Source: Candidatus Aminicenantes bacterium UBA4820 (lineage in GTDB: Bacteria > Acidobacteriota > UBA4820). Taken from it: DNA of 29,446 nt. The notes below the pieces were generated by a model. That model worked only from the letters and a program-made list of their open reading frames with translations. It searched no databases and was not told where the DNA came from. Position 1 is the first letter of the stretch. The number at the start of each line of letters is the position of its first letter. A program made the translations under genes and the position numbers. Where the stretch lies: positions 1-29,446 of the forward strand of contig DHFQ01000160.1 in assembly GCA_002402325.1 (NCBI GenBank), written 5' to 3'. Shown here piece after piece: positions 1 through 7,619 of the stretch.

Positions 1-121
1 GATTGGTATTATCTTTTAACAATAATGAGTTGATGCAATGTCGGATTTTGGGAATAACCATTATATTTTTGTTATGAAGTTAACTTTCTTAAAAAAGATG
101 CACAACAGTTGAGAATAAATT
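1..121. other. Intergenic tail downstream of the epmA end of the long operon
   Basis: No gene is visible here. The stretch lies just after the epmA stop on the minus strand. I looked for a GC-rich hairpin followed by a T-run on that strand and did not find one, so the operon end is not marked by an obvious intrinsic terminator. It contains a 10-base perfect palindrome (AAGTTAACTT, 77-86) and a TGTCGGATTTT element (39-49) that recurs inverted near 9268. Confidence 0.5.
36..49 (+). repeat. Short element containing TGTCGGATTTT, copy 1
   Basis: The 14 bases CAATGTCGGATTTT occur here and, as the reverse complement, at 9259-9272; both continue with G-rich sequence (GGG here, TGG there). The two copies point inward and bracket the 13-gene minus-strand operon. 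A 14-base match in 29 kb of AT-rich DNA can arise by chance; the intergenic, flanking position is what makes it notable. It could be a relic of an insertion-sequence end. Confidence 0.3.
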
Positions 122-1105
122 TTATCCATTCTGGCACTCGTCGATCGAACATTTCAGGATTAAAGATAAAAATCGGTCAATGCCAAAGGCTATTCCGGAA
201 GGAGAGTGAAAATTTTCAACAGAATCAAACAGCTCTTCATCTGCAGGAAGGTTCTCTTTTCCCAATCTGACTCTCTCTTTTTGAAATTCTTTGTATCTTT
301 GAAGGTTCTTTTCTTTTCCCTTTAGTTCATTGTAGGCATTAGCCAATTCCACACCATTTATGTAAAGTTCAAATCTTTCTGAAATGCCATTTTTCACCTC
401 TGAAAGAGCGCTCTGAAATTTGGGGTAGCCATAAAGAATCACTGGTTTTTCAAACTCATTTAATTTCTTTTCAATCTTTGAAACCATAAGGTAAGAAAAA
501 CAATCGTTTTCATCCCATTTCTCATTTGTTTGAGCACCATTTATTTTTGCAATTTGACGCCACTCATTTAAACTTTTAAGTTCCGTAAATTTTTGTCCAA
601 AACTTTCTTTGAAAAAGTGATTCAGTTCAATCCAGTTGAAACCTTCGTCAAATCTTATCTCTTCTCCGTTTATATTTATCACAGGTTCAAAGGAAAAATT
701 ATCCTTTATAAAGCAAAGCAACTCTTGAATATCCTTTGCAATTTCTTTTAGAGACGAATTCTCTCTATACCACTCAAGCATTAAGAATTGGTGGGAGTGG
801 CTTTTTGATTTTTCTTCATCCCTGAATGAGGGTGAGAGCGAAAAAATTTTTTCCTCTCCTGAAGAAAGGATTTTTTTTAGATAAAATTCTGGTGAAGTGG
901 GAAGAAAGTATTTAACACCGCTAAGAGTTCCTATTACAATAAAAGGATCAAGGTGGGGCTCCATACAGGGCGATTTTAAAAGTAGGGGGGAATCAATTTC
1001 CAAAAAGTTTTTAGAGTAAAAAAAATTTCTTATAAGCCTAAGAAAGAGGTCTCTTTTTTTTAAGAATGGCAACTTTTTCTTTAATTTAATGAGATTTTCA
1101 TTCAT
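122..1105 (-). CDS. epmA: EF-P--(R)-beta-lysine ligase, EpmA (GenX/PoxA) family
   Basis: A class II lysyl-tRNA synthetase paralogue without the tRNA anticodon-binding domain; known members attach (R)-beta-lysine to a conserved lysine of elongation factor P, easing translation of proline runs. Motif 2 is seen as FRDEE (residues 94-98) followed by MLEWYR (109-114), motif 3 as GIAFGIDR (304-311), and the substrate-pocket segment GVELANAYNEL (251-261) resembles E. coli EpmA. The length of 327 aa matches the 325 aa of E. coli. The start overlaps the preceding gene by 8 bases (ATGAATGA), so translation is probably coupled. It is the last gene of the long operon. Neither EF-P nor the aminomutase EpmB is in the window, so whether beta-lysine is the substrate here is inferred from the family. 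Confidence 0.9.
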   Translation of the reverse strand: MNENLIKLKKKLPFLKKRDLFLRLIRNFFYSKNFLEIDSPLLLKSPCMEPHLDPFIVIGTLSGVKYFLPTSPEFYLKKILSSGEEKIFSLSPSFRDEEKSKSHSHQFLMLEWYRENSSLKEIAKDIQELLCFIKDNFSFEPVININGEEIRFDEGFNWIELNHFFKESFGQKFTELKSLNEWRQIAKINGAQTNEKWDENDCFSYLMVSKIEKKLNEFEKPVILYGYPKFQSALSEVKNGISERFELYINGVELANAYNELKGKEKNLQRYKEFQKERVRLGKENLPADEELFDSVENFHSPSGIAFGIDRFLSLILKCSIDECQNG

Positions 1106-1712
1106 CAGGTTGAAAAGTAATGGAATTTACAAGTGAGTTTCCCAGAATGAGTTCTTTTAAATGGTTATCATTCTTTTCAAAAGGAATAAGCGCATAAAAA
1201 AGTGAGTTGAGTTTGTATTTAACATCAACACCGGTAATATCCGCAGATTTATCAAAGTAAGAGAGATAAATCAATCTCCCAATTGTTTCAAGATTTTCAG
1301 GGGTGATGAAAGCATCAACCAATTTGTAGTTTTTAACCTCATCACTTTCAATAATTTTATCTTCATTAAGAGCATATTTTACAGTTAAATCATCATAGTA
1401 TAGCCCCTTTAAATTATAAAAAGCACCGTAGTACAGAGGACCGAGAGTTTTAAGATGGGAAAAGGTATCCATCTTTTTTTTGTCGTCTGTTTTTATGGAG
1501 AATTCCCCAACCATTTTGTAAAATGGAGCGTAAAAGGGGGTACCTGTTACCTTGAAATTTTCTTTAATAATGTTAAGCGGTAGTGAGGAGGGATAGGAAG
1601 CCATTACAAAGGCAAGTCTGCAATTGAAACAGAGATAAACTTCAGAATTCTTTCCACCTTTTAATTCATTACCACATCTATTACATTTTACAGGAATGAA
1701 AAGGTTTTTCAT
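1098..1712 (-). CDS. Zinc-ribbon protein, soluble, unknown function
   Basis: I do not recognise a named family. The 204-residue protein opens with a four-cysteine zinc ribbon (C10, C13, C28, C31) and has no signal peptide or convincing membrane helix. After the ribbon comes a segment rich in aromatic residues with the motif YAPFYKMVGEF (61-71) and a second one, FYALIPFE (172-179). Similar ribbon plus PFY-type motifs occur in the next two genes upstream, so the three look like distant relatives. It overlaps its upstream neighbour by 4 bases (ATGA) and epmA by 8, implying coupled translation within the LapA-LapB cassette. A partner or regulatory subunit of the two membrane-bound relatives is a guess from context only. 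Confidence 0.75.
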   Translation of the reverse strand: MKNLFIPVKCNRCGNELKGGKNSEVYLCFNCRLAFVMASYPSSLPLNIIKENFKVTGTPFYAPFYKMVGEFSIKTDDKKKMDTFSHLKTLGPLYYGAFYNLKGLYYDDLTVKYALNEDKIIESDEVKNYKLVDAFITPENLETIGRLIYLSYFDKSADITGVDVKYKLNSLFYALIPFEKNDNHLKELILGNSLVNSITFQPDE

Positions 1713-2848
1713 AACGATTTTCGCCCTTTTAAGGAGTTTTCAAATCCTTCTTTAAAAACTTTGAGCACAAATTTTAAAAAAGGTGAAAGAAACGATTTTG
1801 GCGGCTCTCCCCATCTGCTCAAAAATAGACCATCCGGTTTTACTTTAGCCCCAAATGGTGTTTTAAGAAGGAGAAAGGCGATATTCAATCCACCTCCAAA
1901 AATTAAAGAAAGTATTAAAAATATTATTGTCCCAAAATAAACAAAAAAGCCTAAATTTTGTTGAACCGTTTTAAAGGTTATTGGGATGAGGAGAAAATTT
2001 AAAAATTGCCCGAAGAAGAACCCCAAAAAGGAAGAAAGAATAAGGGAAAGAATCACGAGAGGCTTTCTGTTACAGGGGATCATTCCCCATAAAAAACGAT
2101 CCTGAAAGAGGTCGTAAGTTATGGAAAAGTAACTATCCCGAAATTTAAAGGTAACTTCTAAAACAGGGTAATAAACAATTGCCATTTTTAGTTCAAGGAT
2201 TTCAATATCTTCTTTACCGCCTTTTGCAGAAAGAATCCCCCTTTCAATGATGTTTTCTTTTGTTATTGAAGGGGTAATCACTTCACCTATTCGGGCAATT
2301 TCCTCCAAATTAACAGGTTTAATTTTTTCCAGATTTTCATTTATAGTCTTTCTCAACTCATCAACTTGAGGATCTGCATCTTCAATTGAAACAGAATTAT
2401 AAATGTAACGAAAATCTCCCAGTACTACCCTGCTATCCTCCTCAACTATAGTTTTTGTTTTCAATTTTTGATATTGGTTTCCAAAAGTTGAGCCATCATC
2501 ACTACTTAAATCAATTTTAGATGGATTTTTATAAACGATTCTCTCTTTACCAGGTTCAAAAACTCCACCCTTCTTCCCACTCATTAAATAGAATGGAATA
2601 AATCTCACTCTTTTAGAAACCAATACCGCTTCTTTTCTTACAGAAGGATTTATGATTTTGTTTTTAAACAGTTCTTCGCTTTTTTTCCTTATATTGTTTT
2701 CGTTTGCTTCTAAAACAAATCTTGGGGTGAATTCTGGAGAATTAAAATAGAGTTTCTCACCACAAAAGGAGCAGTTTAGCCTTCTTGAGCCGAGGGGGGG
2801 TGGAAGCACACCACCACAAAAAGGGCAATTCAGGTTAATATCGCTCAT
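1709..2848 (-). CDS. Zinc-ribbon membrane protein, unknown function
   Basis: The 379-residue protein is not one I can name. It begins with a zinc ribbon (C8, C11, C26, C29), followed by the motif FIPFYLMSG (83-91), a long hydrophilic part with charged helices (about 155-220), the motif YYPVLEVTF (226-234), two hydrophobic segments (about 263-290 and 299-329) and a basic C-terminal tail ending in KGRKSL. There is no signal peptide; the ribbon and tail are probably both cytosolic with a hairpin in the membrane. Start and stop overlap the neighbours by 4 bases each (ATGA), the tightest form of translational coupling. Its layout, ribbon then PFY motif then two-helix hairpin, is shared with the upstream gene, so they are probably ancient duplicates. 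Confidence 0.8.
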   Translation of the reverse strand: MSDINLNCPFCGGVLPPPLGSRRLNCSFCGEKLYFNSPEFTPRFVLEANENNIRKKSEELFKNKIINPSVRKEAVLVSKRVRFIPFYLMSGKKGGVFEPGKERIVYKNPSKIDLSSDDGSTFGNQYQKLKTKTIVEEDSRVVLGDFRYIYNSVSIEDADPQVDELRKTINENLEKIKPVNLEEIARIGEVITPSITKENIIERGILSAKGGKEDIEILELKMAIVYYPVLEVTFKFRDSYFSITYDLFQDRFLWGMIPCNRKPLVILSLILSSFLGFFFGQFLNFLLIPITFKTVQQNLGFFVYFGTIIFLILSLIFGGGLNIAFLLLKTPFGAKVKPDGLFLSRWGEPPKSFLSPFLKFVLKVFKEGFENSLKGRKSL

Positions 2849-3546
2849 TCCTTTTCCAGATAGTTGGCAAAAGGAGGAGAAAAAATAACTGATAATACCA
2901 CCGTTAGAAAGAATGCTCCAATTGGATGTTTGATAATAAAAGAGAGGGCTGAAAAAATTAGAAAATAAAAAATTAAAAGCAACGCAACCTTGTTTGCCTG
3001 TTTTTGAGAAAATGAAAGTGGGAGATTGTCAAGAAATTTCACCTTTGACACAGCATTTATAAAACACCTCTTTTTCTCTTCCTCTATTCCAAAAGTAAAT
3101 TCATAGAAAGGGATGTAATATATTGCTCCATTTTCTTTATTTGTAACTATAAGACTTTCATTGGAAGGAGGAATTAATTCTCCCCACTCCTTCATTTTTT
3201 CGCTGTAAAAAAGTGGTTCTGATGATGGAAACTCAATTTCAGAAAAGTAATTGGGAGATGGAGAAAAAAGTGGAGTTAAAGTTGATTTACTCTCTTTCTT
3301 AAAAAATGGTAAAAAGATCTTTTTCACTGAAATAATTGGCATATCTTGAAGATTTAATATTTTTAATTCCGATTCAAAAATTGATGAGGCATATTTTTCG
3401 GTTATGATGGGTTCCAGATAAAAATTTTTGAAAAGAAGATTATTTGTTAAATATAAAGTTGATGAGCAATAGGGGCAGGAAAGAAAATCAACATCTTTTT
3501 CTACTTCAATCAATCCGCCGCAGGTTGCGCATTTGAGGGAAGCCAT
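2845..3546 (-). CDS. Zinc-ribbon membrane protein, unknown function (paralogue-like)
   Basis: A 233-residue protein with an N-terminal zinc ribbon (C6, C9, C24, C27), a middle part carrying KIFLPFFKK (76-84) and YYIPFYEFTFG (143-153), and a C-terminal pair of hydrophobic segments (about 187-205 and 208-226). I chose the ATG at 3546, which shares one base with the stop of the LapA-LapB fusion (TGATG); a GTG one codon earlier is also open. The arrangement matches the next gene downstream in shortened form. Family and function unknown; membrane location at the inner membrane is inferred from the helices and the lack of a signal peptide. Confidence 0.8.
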   Translation of the reverse strand: MASLKCATCGGLIEVEKDVDFLSCPYCSSTLYLTNNLLFKNFYLEPIITEKYASSIFESELKILNLQDMPIISVKKIFLPFFKKESKSTLTPLFSPSPNYFSEIEFPSSEPLFYSEKMKEWGELIPPSNESLIVTNKENGAIYYIPFYEFTFGIEEEKKRCFINAVSKVKFLDNLPLSFSQKQANKVALLLIFYFLIFSALSFIIKHPIGAFFLTVVLSVIFSPPFANYLEKE

Positions 3547-4916
3547 CACAAAGTGCTCTTTGAATAGTTGTAATAGGCGGGCTCTTTTAAAATGATAGCC
3601 TTGTTTAACTCTTCTTCAAGGTCAGAATGGTATGTTCCACATTTCAAACATTTCTCACAAAAATCTTTGTAGTATTCGCTTTTTTCTCCACACTCGCAGA
3701 CAAAAACAAATTCTTGAGGTTTAAATATCCTGAACATCTCTGAGTAGTGTGAGCAAGCTTTTGCGTATTCCTGCCTTCTTTCATTTATTTTTGCAAGAAG
3801 ATATTCAAGCAAATAAAAGTGTGAAAGTTCATACTCCAACTCTTTCAAGATTGATTCCGACTCATCAAAAAATCCCAATTTAAAAAGAAGCCTTGCAAGG
3901 AGAAAACGGGGAGCGTGATTCGCTTTGTTGTTCGCAATTATATTTTCATACTCTTTTATTGCTCTCTCTGGTTCGCCCTTTTCTAAAAAAATCTTTTCCA
4001 TTGTAAGAAGAGGCATAATTGACCCGGAATTTAAAAAACCCTCTTTCAAGTTTGCAAAAGCGTATTCTTCATCTCCTGAGAGGAGTAAAGCCTCAGAAAG
4101 TTTTATGTATGTGGGATAAAAGTTGGGAAAATTTCTTTTAAGAGATTCAAAACCAAGAATCGCTTCGTCTATTCTCTTTTGCTCTAAAAGAAGAGAGTAA
4201 ATTTCATAGTCTACTGTGACTGTAAAAATTTCATCCTCTTTTATTTCCTCTTTCAAAACGGATGCCTTTAAAATTTTCTTCTGAACTTCCTTTGCCTTAT
4301 AAAAATTTTTTTCTTTGATATAAATATTTCTCAAGAGTCGCAAGGCATAAAGAGCCCTTTTTGGCTGGATTGAAATTATTTCATTCAAGAATTTTTTTGC
4401 CTCTTCAGAATTTTCCTTCCTTAAATAATCTGTGGCAAGTGCATAAAGGGCGGTGATGTTTTTATTATCTTCAAGAAGGGATTTCTTGTGCCACTCAATT
4501 GCCTCATCAACTTCCCCTGCTTCCCTCAGCGCATCTCCAAGCTTGATCATAGCGGGAACGGAATGAGAATTTAAAAGAATTGATTCTCTAAAATGCTTGA
4601 TCGCTTCAAGAGGTCTTGCCTGCATCATCGCATCAATTCCTTTGAAATATATTTGTTCCGATTCCCTTTTAGACCGTTCCTTCAATTTTTCAAAGAAGTA
4701 AAAAAGAATTCTATCTATACCAAGTGCAAGAGCAATTACAAAAAAGACAAAAAAACCTGAAAAAATTGCGATGGAAAGTGCTGTAGAAAGCTTTATCTCC
4801 CTGCCAAAAACGAAAAAAGGCATAGATAAGAGTTTTAAATTTTCCTCAACAGAATGGACGATTATTATTACAAATATTAGAAGGAAACCGTAAATAAGCG
4901 CCGTTTTTTGGCGCAT
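3546..4916 (-). CDS. lapB: LapA-LapB fusion: membrane-anchored TPR protein with rubredoxin-like zinc domain
   Basis: In E. coli, LapB (YciM) is a membrane-anchored TPR protein that controls lipopolysaccharide synthesis by presenting LpxC to FtsH, and LapA (YciS) is its small two-helix partner made from the adjacent gene. Here residues 1-75 form two membrane helices (about 8-20 and 44-68) joined by a short loop, as in LapA (DUF1049). Then come TPR repeats from about residue 88; AMIKLGDALREAGEVDEAIE (122-141) closely resembles the first LapB repeats. The C-terminus has a cysteine-rich metal site (C407, C409, C420, C423, C426), like LapB's rubredoxin domain but with CxC in place of the first CxxC. 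An SD (GGAG) lies in the end of the preceding DksA-type gene, 6 bases upstream. It is followed with a one-base overlap by a zinc-ribbon gene. Confidence 0.82.
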   Translation of the reverse strand: MRQKTALIYGFLLIFVIIIVHSVEENLKLLSMPFFVFGREIKLSTALSIAIFSGFFVFFVIALALGIDRILFYFFEKLKERSKRESEQIYFKGIDAMMQARPLEAIKHFRESILLNSHSVPAMIKLGDALREAGEVDEAIEWHKKSLLEDNKNITALYALATDYLRKENSEEAKKFLNEIISIQPKRALYALRLLRNIYIKEKNFYKAKEVQKKILKASVLKEEIKEDEIFTVTVDYEIYSLLLEQKRIDEAILGFESLKRNFPNFYPTYIKLSEALLLSGDEEYAFANLKEGFLNSGSIMPLLTMEKIFLEKGEPERAIKEYENIIANNKANHAPRFLLARLLFKLGFFDESESILKELEYELSHFYLLEYLLAKINERRQEYAKACSHYSEMFRIFKPQEFVFVCECGEKSEYYKDFCEKCLKCGTYHSDLEEELNKAIILKEPAYYNYSKSTL

Positions 4917-4922
4917 AATCTA

Positions 4923-5288
4923 TCACTCCTCTTCTTCTAATAGGCCCTTTTCCTGAAGTTCCTGACAGGCACGACAAAGTTTCGCCCATGGAACCGCCTC
5001 AAGCCTTTTTTCTTCTATTGGATTTCCGCAGTTTGTGCACTCACCAAAGTCTTTGTTTTTTACTCTTAAAAGTGCCTGATCGATCATTTTGAGAATTTTT
5101 CTATCGGTGTCAGAAAGCGAATACCAATACTCTTTGTTGTAGTTAACCGATGCCTCATCTACAGAATCAAGAGTTCCATCAATTCCTCCATCACCCGATT
5201 TCTTGATTTTATCAAGGTATGCTTTTTCAAGGTCACTTTTCTTTTGAAGCAGAAGTTTTTCAAATTTTGCTCTTTTCTTCTTGTCCAT
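4923..5288 (-). CDS. DksA/TraR-type zinc-finger transcription regulator
   Basis: This 121-residue protein has the DksA/TraR layout: a helical coiled-coil N-terminus, an acidic tip DSVDEAS (41-47) matching the DxxDxA tip that DksA inserts into the RNA polymerase secondary channel, and a four-cysteine zinc finger (C84, C87, C105, C108) with the family signature around RLEAVPWAKLC. DksA acts with ppGpp at ribosomal and other promoters. The N-terminus is somewhat shorter than in E. coli DksA (151 aa), so a direct equivalence is not certain. The start ATG at 5288 has an AAAGGG SD. Its position between rlmH and the LapA-LapB fusion places it in the ribosome/envelope operon. Confidence 0.88.
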   Translation of the reverse strand: MDKKKRAKFEKLLLQKKSDLEKAYLDKIKKSGDGGIDGTLDSVDEASVNYNKEYWYSLSDTDRKILKMIDQALLRVKNKDFGECTNCGNPIEEKRLEAVPWAKLCRACQELQEKGLLEEEE

Positions 5289-5303
5289 TTTAAACCCTTT
5301 CCT

Positions 5304-5765
5304 TCATTTTGAGTACGGAATATTTTTATACAGGGTATAAGCCCTGTAAATTTGCTCTATTAACATCAGTAAAGACAATTCATGGGAAAAGGTCATCTTA
5401 GAAAGCGAAATTAAAATGCCCTTACCTTTAATGATGTTTTTATCAAATCCGAATGCTCCTCCAACCGCAAATGAGACTTTTCTCCCCAAATCCTTTTCCT
5501 TTTTTAAAAGTTTATAAAATGAATCGCTATCATATTCCTTTCCATCAGGATCGAGGAAAAAGCAGAGAGAATCTTTTGGCAAGTTTGAAATTAACTCTTC
5601 AGTCTCCTTTTTCGTCTTTATCGAAGGGATAGAATTGTCCGAGGGGGAGATTGAACTTAGCGATACTTTCCATTCATCTTTGACTTTATCTGTCAATCTA
5701 TCTATCTCCTCTTTGATCGACCGATTCTTCGTTTTTCCAACCGTCAATATTCTTATCTCCCACAT
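5304..5765 (-). CDS. rlmH: 23S rRNA (pseudouridine-1915-N3) methyltransferase RlmH
   Basis: A SPOUT-class methyltransferase that uses S-adenosylmethionine to methylate pseudouridine 1915 in helix 69 of 23S rRNA in the assembled 70S ribosome. The length (153 aa) equals the family norm (155 in E. coli). The SAM-binding knot is seen as FAVGGAFGF (98-106) and the C-terminal knot as LSLSKMTFSHEL, ending with the characteristic short tail IPYSK (E. coli HPYHRE). There is a 24-base gap to the preceding AAA+ gene with no clear SD. In many bacteria rlmH directly follows rsfS; here the AAA+ gene sits between them. Confidence 0.93.
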   Translation of the reverse strand: MWEIRILTVGKTKNRSIKEEIDRLTDKVKDEWKVSLSSISPSDNSIPSIKTKKETEELISNLPKDSLCFFLDPDGKEYDSDSFYKLLKKEKDLGRKVSFAVGGAFGFDKNIIKGKGILISLSKMTFSHELSLLMLIEQIYRAYTLYKNIPYSK

Positions 5766-5789
5766 ATAAACAAATATAATAACTCAAAC

Positions 5790-6698
5790 TTATTTTTGTT
5801 TCAATCTCTCCCATAAATTTTTTCTACTAATTTTTAACCACTTTGATGCTTCGGTTTTGTTGCCTCCAACCGCAGAGACGACAGCTCTGATATAGGAGTT
5901 TGTCAACTCCCTTAATGTCAATCTGTTTGTTAGTCCATCCTCTATCGGATTAAAAGGAGAGATAAAAAAGGAGGGAGGGAGGTCTTCAACATCAAAGTTT
6001 TCCTTTCCGCTTGATGCCAGATAAAAGGCAAGGTTTTGAATCTCTCTAACATTTCCCTTCCAATCATAATGTAATAAAATTTGACAAAAACCATCAGATA
6101 ATTGAAACTGTAAACCTCTTTTCATCTCTTTTTTTAAAAACTCTTTTAAAAACGGGATTATTTCTCTTTTTCTTTCACGAATGGGAGGAATAAAAATTTC
6201 AAAAAAATTTATCCTGTAATACAAATCATCTCTTAATCTCTTCTCTCTTATCAATTCTTCTGGTTCCTGTTGAAACTCAAAAATAAGCCTTCCTGAAAAC
6301 CTTATTTTTTTCTTTCCTCCAATTCTTTCAAATTCTTGCGATTCGAGAAGCCTTAATAAAACAGCCTGTAATTTTGGAGGAATATCTTCAACACCTGATA
6401 TGCACAGAGTTCCGAATCCCACGCTTTCAAAAATTCCACCCTTTTTTGAAACTCCCGTCGCAACTCCTTCCTCAACCCCAAAAATTTCACTTTCAATTAA
6501 AGTTTCTGGAAAATCTGTGAGCCTTACACTCAAAAATGGTTCTTGATTAAATTCTCCCAATCTGTGAATGTAATTTGCAAGAAATGTCTTACCCGTTCCC
6601 GTCTCGCCAATTAAAACTACGGGCTTTCTCTCCTTTGCAACTCTTCTTGCAATATTGAAAACATTTTTTGTTAAAGGATCAACAGATACAACCTTCAT
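5790..6698 (-). CDS. Sigma-54-activator-like AAA+ protein with degenerate Walker B and GAFTGA; Fis-type HTH
   Basis: The 302-residue protein has only the central AAA+ domain and a C-terminal helix-turn-helix (about 263-302, Fis-like), with no N-terminal receiver or sensor domain. Walker A is intact (GETGTGKT, 31-38), both arginine-finger positions are kept (R156, R162), and the GNVRE sensor 2 segment is present (215-219). The Walker B element, normally LFLDE, reads LCISG (98-102), so both acidic residues needed for ATP hydrolysis are absent; the sigma-54 contact loop GAFTGA reads GVATGV (78-83), and sensor 1 is altered (IFEFQQ, 139-144). It may bind but not hydrolyse ATP and may act on sigma-70-type promoters or as a non-transcriptional factor. 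Start overlaps rsfS by 4 bases (ATGA). Family certain, function unknown. Confidence 0.85.
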   Translation of the reverse strand: MKVVSVDPLTKNVFNIARRVAKERKPVVLIGETGTGKTFLANYIHRLGEFNQEPFLSVRLTDFPETLIESEIFGVEEGVATGVSKKGGIFESVGFGTLCISGVEDIPPKLQAVLLRLLESQEFERIGGKKKIRFSGRLIFEFQQEPEELIREKRLRDDLYYRINFFEIFIPPIRERKREIIPFLKEFLKKEMKRGLQFQLSDGFCQILLHYDWKGNVREIQNLAFYLASSGKENFDVEDLPPSFFISPFNPIEDGLTNRLTLRELTNSYIRAVVSAVGGNKTEASKWLKISRKNLWERLKQK

Positions 6699-7045
6699 TT
6701 CATTGAGATTCTTGGCGCATCAAGCCATATTTTTTCGAGGTTATAAAAGTTTCTTTTTTCACTGAGGAAAATATGCAATATAAAAAATCCATAATCCATC
6801 AAAACCCATTGCCCATTCTTTAGTCCCTCTATATGGAAAGGCTTTACATCGTAAAATTCAATTAGTTCTTCTTCAATCTTCTTTGCAATCGCACTGACCT
6901 GGCGTGGGTTTGAAGCTGATGTTATGACAAAGAAATCTGTTATGGTTGTCAATTTTTTTAAATCAAGAACTTCCGTCTCTTCACCCTTCATCTCATCTAC
7001 GATTGTGGTTACCTTTGTTAAAATCTTTTTTTCAATTTGTTTCAT
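6695..7045 (-). CDS. rsfS: Ribosomal silencing factor RsfS
   Basis: RsfS (YbeB/Iojap) binds ribosomal protein L14 on the 50S subunit and blocks subunit joining when nutrients are scarce; it also helps late 50S assembly. The family core is visible: TDFFVITSASNPRQVSAIA, then IEGLKNGQWVLMDYG and FYNLEKIWLDAP. The usual DYGD reads DYGF here, a small departure. I place the start at ATG 7045 because GGAGG lies 5 bases upstream, giving 116 aa; a TTG one codon earlier is too close to the SD. It overlaps nadD by 14 bases, the classic nadD-rsfS order. Confidence 0.94.
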   Translation of the reverse strand: MKQIEKKILTKVTTIVDEMKGEETEVLDLKKLTTITDFFVITSASNPRQVSAIAKKIEEELIEFYDVKPFHIEGLKNGQWVLMDYGFFILHIFLSEKRNFYNLEKIWLDAPRISMK

Positions 7046-7619
7046 CAACCCTCCTATAAATTTCTCTTTTTATCAAATATTCATAAACCAATTCTGGGAC
7101 ATATTTTTTAACAGCACTGTTTTTCTCAATTTTTTCTCTTATCAGGGATGAAGATACATTTATCCTCTTCATTTTTATAAATGTATCTCTAACATCCTGC
7201 AATTTTACTTTATCATATTTTCTTGGGAAAACGACAATGGTTGAATATTCTCGTATCTTTTGAGGTTCTTTCCATTTATTGAAATTCTTATATGAATCAT
7301 CTCCCATTAAAAAATAAATATGGCTACCTGTAACATATCTTGCTTTAAGAAATTGCAAAGTTTCAACTGTGTAAGAAATTCCTCCCCTTAAAAGTTCTAT
7401 TGGCTCAATGACAAAATTTATTTTTCCCGCTGTAAGAAGCGATACCATATTTGATCTATCAAAATCAGATGCAATCGGTCTATGCCCTTTTAGAGTGTGT
7501 GTTGAACAGGGGACAAAAAGGACAATATCAAGAGACAACTTTTTTAATGCTTTCTCTGCAATTTTGAGATGCCCGTGGTGTGGAGGATCAAAACTACCAC
7601 CTAAAATTCCAATATTCAT
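7032..7619 (-). CDS. nadD: Nicotinate-nucleotide adenylyltransferase NadD
   Basis: Transfers AMP from ATP to nicotinate mononucleotide, giving deamido-NAD in the last common steps of NAD synthesis. The nucleotidyltransferase signature GGSFDPPHHGH is at residues 7-17 and the second ATP-binding motif is seen as VSSSLIREKI near residue 155 (usually ISST.IR). At 195 aa it has normal length. The loop after FVP, usually containing PPHK, reads CSTHTLKG, a mild variation. The start overlaps the obg stop by 4 bases (ATGA), and the obg-nadD-rsfS order is common across bacteria. Confidence 0.94.
   Translation of the reverse strand: MNIGILGGSFDPPHHGHLKIAEKALKKLSLDIVLFVPCSTHTLKGHRPIASDFDRSNMVSLLTAGKINFVIEPIELLRGGISYTVETLQFLKARYVTGSHIYFLMGDDSYKNFNKWKEPQKIREYSTIVVFPRKYDKVKLQDVRDTFIKMKRINVSSSLIREKIEKNSAVKKYVPELVYEYLIKREIYRRVDETN

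Noticed and set aside
77..86. 10-base palindrome AAGTTAACTT downstream of epmA
   Set aside because: No loop and no adjoining T-run; expected by chance in AT-rich DNA.
5790..6698. Naming the AAA+ gene as a functional sigma-54-dependent regulator
   Set aside because: Walker B and GAFTGA are both degenerate and I found no convincing -24/-12 promoter in the window.
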